From JBNJEA01 sp051745395 (lineage in GTDB: Bacteria; Desulfobacterota; Desulfobacteria; Desulfobacterales; Desulfosalsimonadaceae): DNA of 8,230 nucleotides. Under the pieces are notes generated by a model. That model did no database searches. It was not told the origin of the DNA and worked only from the letters and a program-made list of their open reading frames with translations. The translations under genes and the position numbers were made by a program. Positions 6,822 through 8,230 of this stretch are shown one piece after another (within the stretch, counting starts at the first letter, position 1; each line of letters begins with the position of its first letter). The stretch is from NCBI GenBank assembly GCA_051745395.1, contig JBNJEA010000135.1, positions 1 to 8,230 on the forward strand. Direction: 5' to 3'.

Positions 6822-8230
6822 TTGGCGAATCAATCCAACTCCAACGAACCCTTGCAAACCCTTCTGTCGCTCGATCCCTATCTCAAACCCTATGAGGCGG
6901 ATTTAAAACGTCGGTTTGAGCGGTTCCGGGACACCGAATCCCGGCTGACCGGCGACCGGATGTCGATTGCGGAGTTTGCATCGGGACACGAGTATTTCGG
7001 CCTTCATTTCAAGGACAATCAGTGGGTTTTCCGGGAATGGGCCCCCAATGCCGATGCCATTTTTATGATTGGCGAAATGACCGGCTGGCGCGAGAGCAAG
7101 ACCTATGCCATGGAAAAGGATACCGCCACAGGCATATGGGAAATCCGTTTATCGGCCGATCAATTGTCGCACGGGGACCAGTACCGGCTCCGGATTCACT
7201 GGGGCGGCACCAGCGGAGACCGGATCCCGGCCTATGCCCGGCGCGTGATCCAGGATCGGCAGACCCTGATATTTAACGCCCAGGTCTGGTACCCGCCGCA
7301 ATCGTATCAATGGCGCTGTCCGGATTTTCGCGTCCCCGGCGAGCCGCCGCTGATCTACGAAGCCCATGTGGGCATGGCCCAGGAGGCGGAAAAAATCGGC
7401 ACGTACGGCGAGTTTATGGAAAACGTCCTGCCCCGCATCGTTTCGGCCGGCTATAACGTGCTCCAGCTTATGGCCATCCAGGAGCACCCCTATTACGGCT
7501 CGTTCGGTTACCAGGTCTCGAATTTCTTTGCGGCCTCTTCGCGCTTCGGAACCCCCGATGAGTTGAAGGCGCTCGTGGATGCGGCCCACGAATCCGGCCT
7601 GGCGGTGGTCATGGATCTTGTCCATTCCCACGCCGTGTCCAATGTCGTGGAGGGGTTGAGCCGGTTTGACGGCACGCCGTACCAGTATTTTCACGGCGGT
7701 GATCGCGGCCATCATCCGGCCTGGGATTCAAGGCTTTTTGATTACGGAAAGATTCAGGTGATGCATTTTCTGCTGTCGAACTGCCGGTTCTGGCTGGACG
7801 AATACGGCATGGACGGCTTTCGCTTCGATGGCATCACCAGCATGCTCTACTTGCACCGCGGCCTGGAAAAGGCCTTTACCACCTATGACGATTATTTTGA
7901 TCAAAGCGTGGACGAAGACGCACTGACCTACCTGGCCCTGGCCAACAAGGTGGTCCATGAACTGCGGCCCGATGCGATTACGGTGGCCGAGGATGTCAGC
8001 GGCATGCCGGCGCTGGCATTGTCATTGAAAGACGGCGGCACCGGTTTTGATTACCGGTTTGCCATGGGCGTGCCCGATCAGTGGATTAAAATCATCAAGG
8101 AATACCGGGATGAAGACTGGCCCATGGGGTTTTTGTGGCATGAACTGACCAACCGGCGCGCCGAGGAAAAGACCATCAGCTATGCCGAATCCCATGACCA
8201 GGCCTTGGTCGGCGATCAGACCATTATCTT
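6822..8230 (+). CDS. glgB: 1,4-alpha-glucan branching enzyme, eukaryote-type (GBE1-like, GH13_8), 3'-partial
   Basis: This enzyme cuts alpha-1,4 chains and rejoins them through alpha-1,6 links, creating glycogen branches. The frame runs 469 codons from TTG 6822 to the window edge without a stop, so the C-terminus (rest of the barrel and C-terminal beta domain) is missing. The N-terminal segment DPYLKPYEADLKRRF is followed by a CBM48-like domain (about 59-150). The GH13 barrel begins near YEAHVG (179-184), followed by EHPYYGSFGYQVSNFFA (221-237), region I DLVHSH (265-270), GFRFDG with nucleophile D336, AEDVSGMP with acid/base E390, and ESHDQALVG with H458 and D459. All expected catalytic residues in this part are present. 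The sequence follows remembered human GBE1 nearly block by block (ASSR-x-GTP, VHSHA, WDSRLF, DGFRFDG-x-TSMLY), unlike classical bacterial GH13_9 GlgB. The first in-frame ATG (6960) would delete the conserved N-terminus, so TTG is preferred. The gene begins 21 nt after the synthase, consistent with the paired action of the two enzymes in making branched glucan. Confidence 0.93.
   Translation, partial: MANQSNSNEPLQTLLSLDPYLKPYEADLKRRFERFRDTESRLTGDRMSIAEFASGHEYFGLHFKDNQWVFREWAPNADAIFMIGEMTGWRESKTYAMEKDTATGIWEIRLSADQLSHGDQYRLRIHWGGTSGDRIPAYARRVIQDRQTLIFNAQVWYPPQSYQWRCPDFRVPGEPPLIYEAHVGMAQEAEKIGTYGEFMENVLPRIVSAGYNVLQLMAIQEHPYYGSFGYQVSNFFAASSRFGTPDELKALVDAAHESGLAVVMDLVHSHAVSNVVEGLSRFDGTPYQYFHGGDRGHHPAWDSRLFDYGKIQVMHFLLSNCRFWLDEYGMDGFRFDGITSMLYLHRGLEKAFTTYDDYFDQSVDEDALTYLALANKVVHELRPDAITVAEDVSGMPALALSLKDGGTGFDYRFAMGVPDQWIKIIKEYRDEDWPMGFLWHELTNRRAEEKTISYAESHDQALVGDQTII

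Noticed and set aside
6183..6857. Minus-strand 224-codon open frame opposite the synthase 3' end
   Set aside because: It mirrors the conserved synthase C-terminal domain; codon bias of the + strand gene explains the absence of stops.
6960..6962. ATG 6960 as the branching enzyme start
   Set aside because: It would remove the conserved DPYLKPYEADLKRRF segment, which is encoded upstream in the same uninterrupted frame.
1..8230. Search by eye for tRNA/rRNA, CRISPR arrays, insertion sequences, long direct repeats and riboswitches
   Set aside because: Nothing recognisable was seen; almost the whole window is coding, with the largest gap 44 nt.

Overview
The window is a densely packed run of four co-oriented (+ strand) bacterial genes covering most of the glycogen (alpha-glucan) cycle. 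The high GC content, with third codon positions biased to G/C, and the divergent enzyme subtypes would fit a Desulfobacterota (former Deltaproteobacteria) genome. That assignment is an impression from protein style only, because no taxonomic marker is present.

Layout: (1) 3-2627, a glycogen debranching enzyme with an amylo-alpha-1,6-glucosidase (GDE_C/GH133-type) catalytic region. It is cut by the left edge: the reading frame is open to base 3, and the first ATG at 24 does not look like a true start. (2) 2671-5226, an alpha-glucan (glycogen) phosphorylase of the short, divergent GT35 type, with an N-terminal DUF3417-like region and a C-terminal beta-rich domain. (3) 5271-6800, a GT5-type glycogen/starch synthase with an unusual insertion before its K-x-G-G motif. 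(4) 6822 to the right edge, a 1,4-alpha-glucan branching enzyme that starts with TTG, runs off the window, and closely resembles the eukaryote-type (GBE1-like, GH13_8) enzymes rather than classical bacterial GlgB.

The gaps between genes are only 43, 44 and 21 nt. Each of the three complete junctions carries a purine-rich ribosome binding site, and no convincing terminator or promoter interrupts the run, so the genes are probably one operon. Together, synthase elongates alpha-1,4 chains, branching enzyme adds alpha-1,6 branches, phosphorylase shortens outer chains to glucose-1-phosphate, and the debranching enzyme removes the stubs. A nucleotide-sugar-forming gene (glgC) is not in the window.

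I found no RNA gene, mobile element, CRISPR array or long repeat, and no gene-free stretch longer than 44 nt. This looks like core storage-carbon metabolism, not a new system. The points worth a second look are the eukaryote-like branching enzyme with its non-ATG start, the possible upstream fusion partner of the debranching enzyme, and the atypical synthase.
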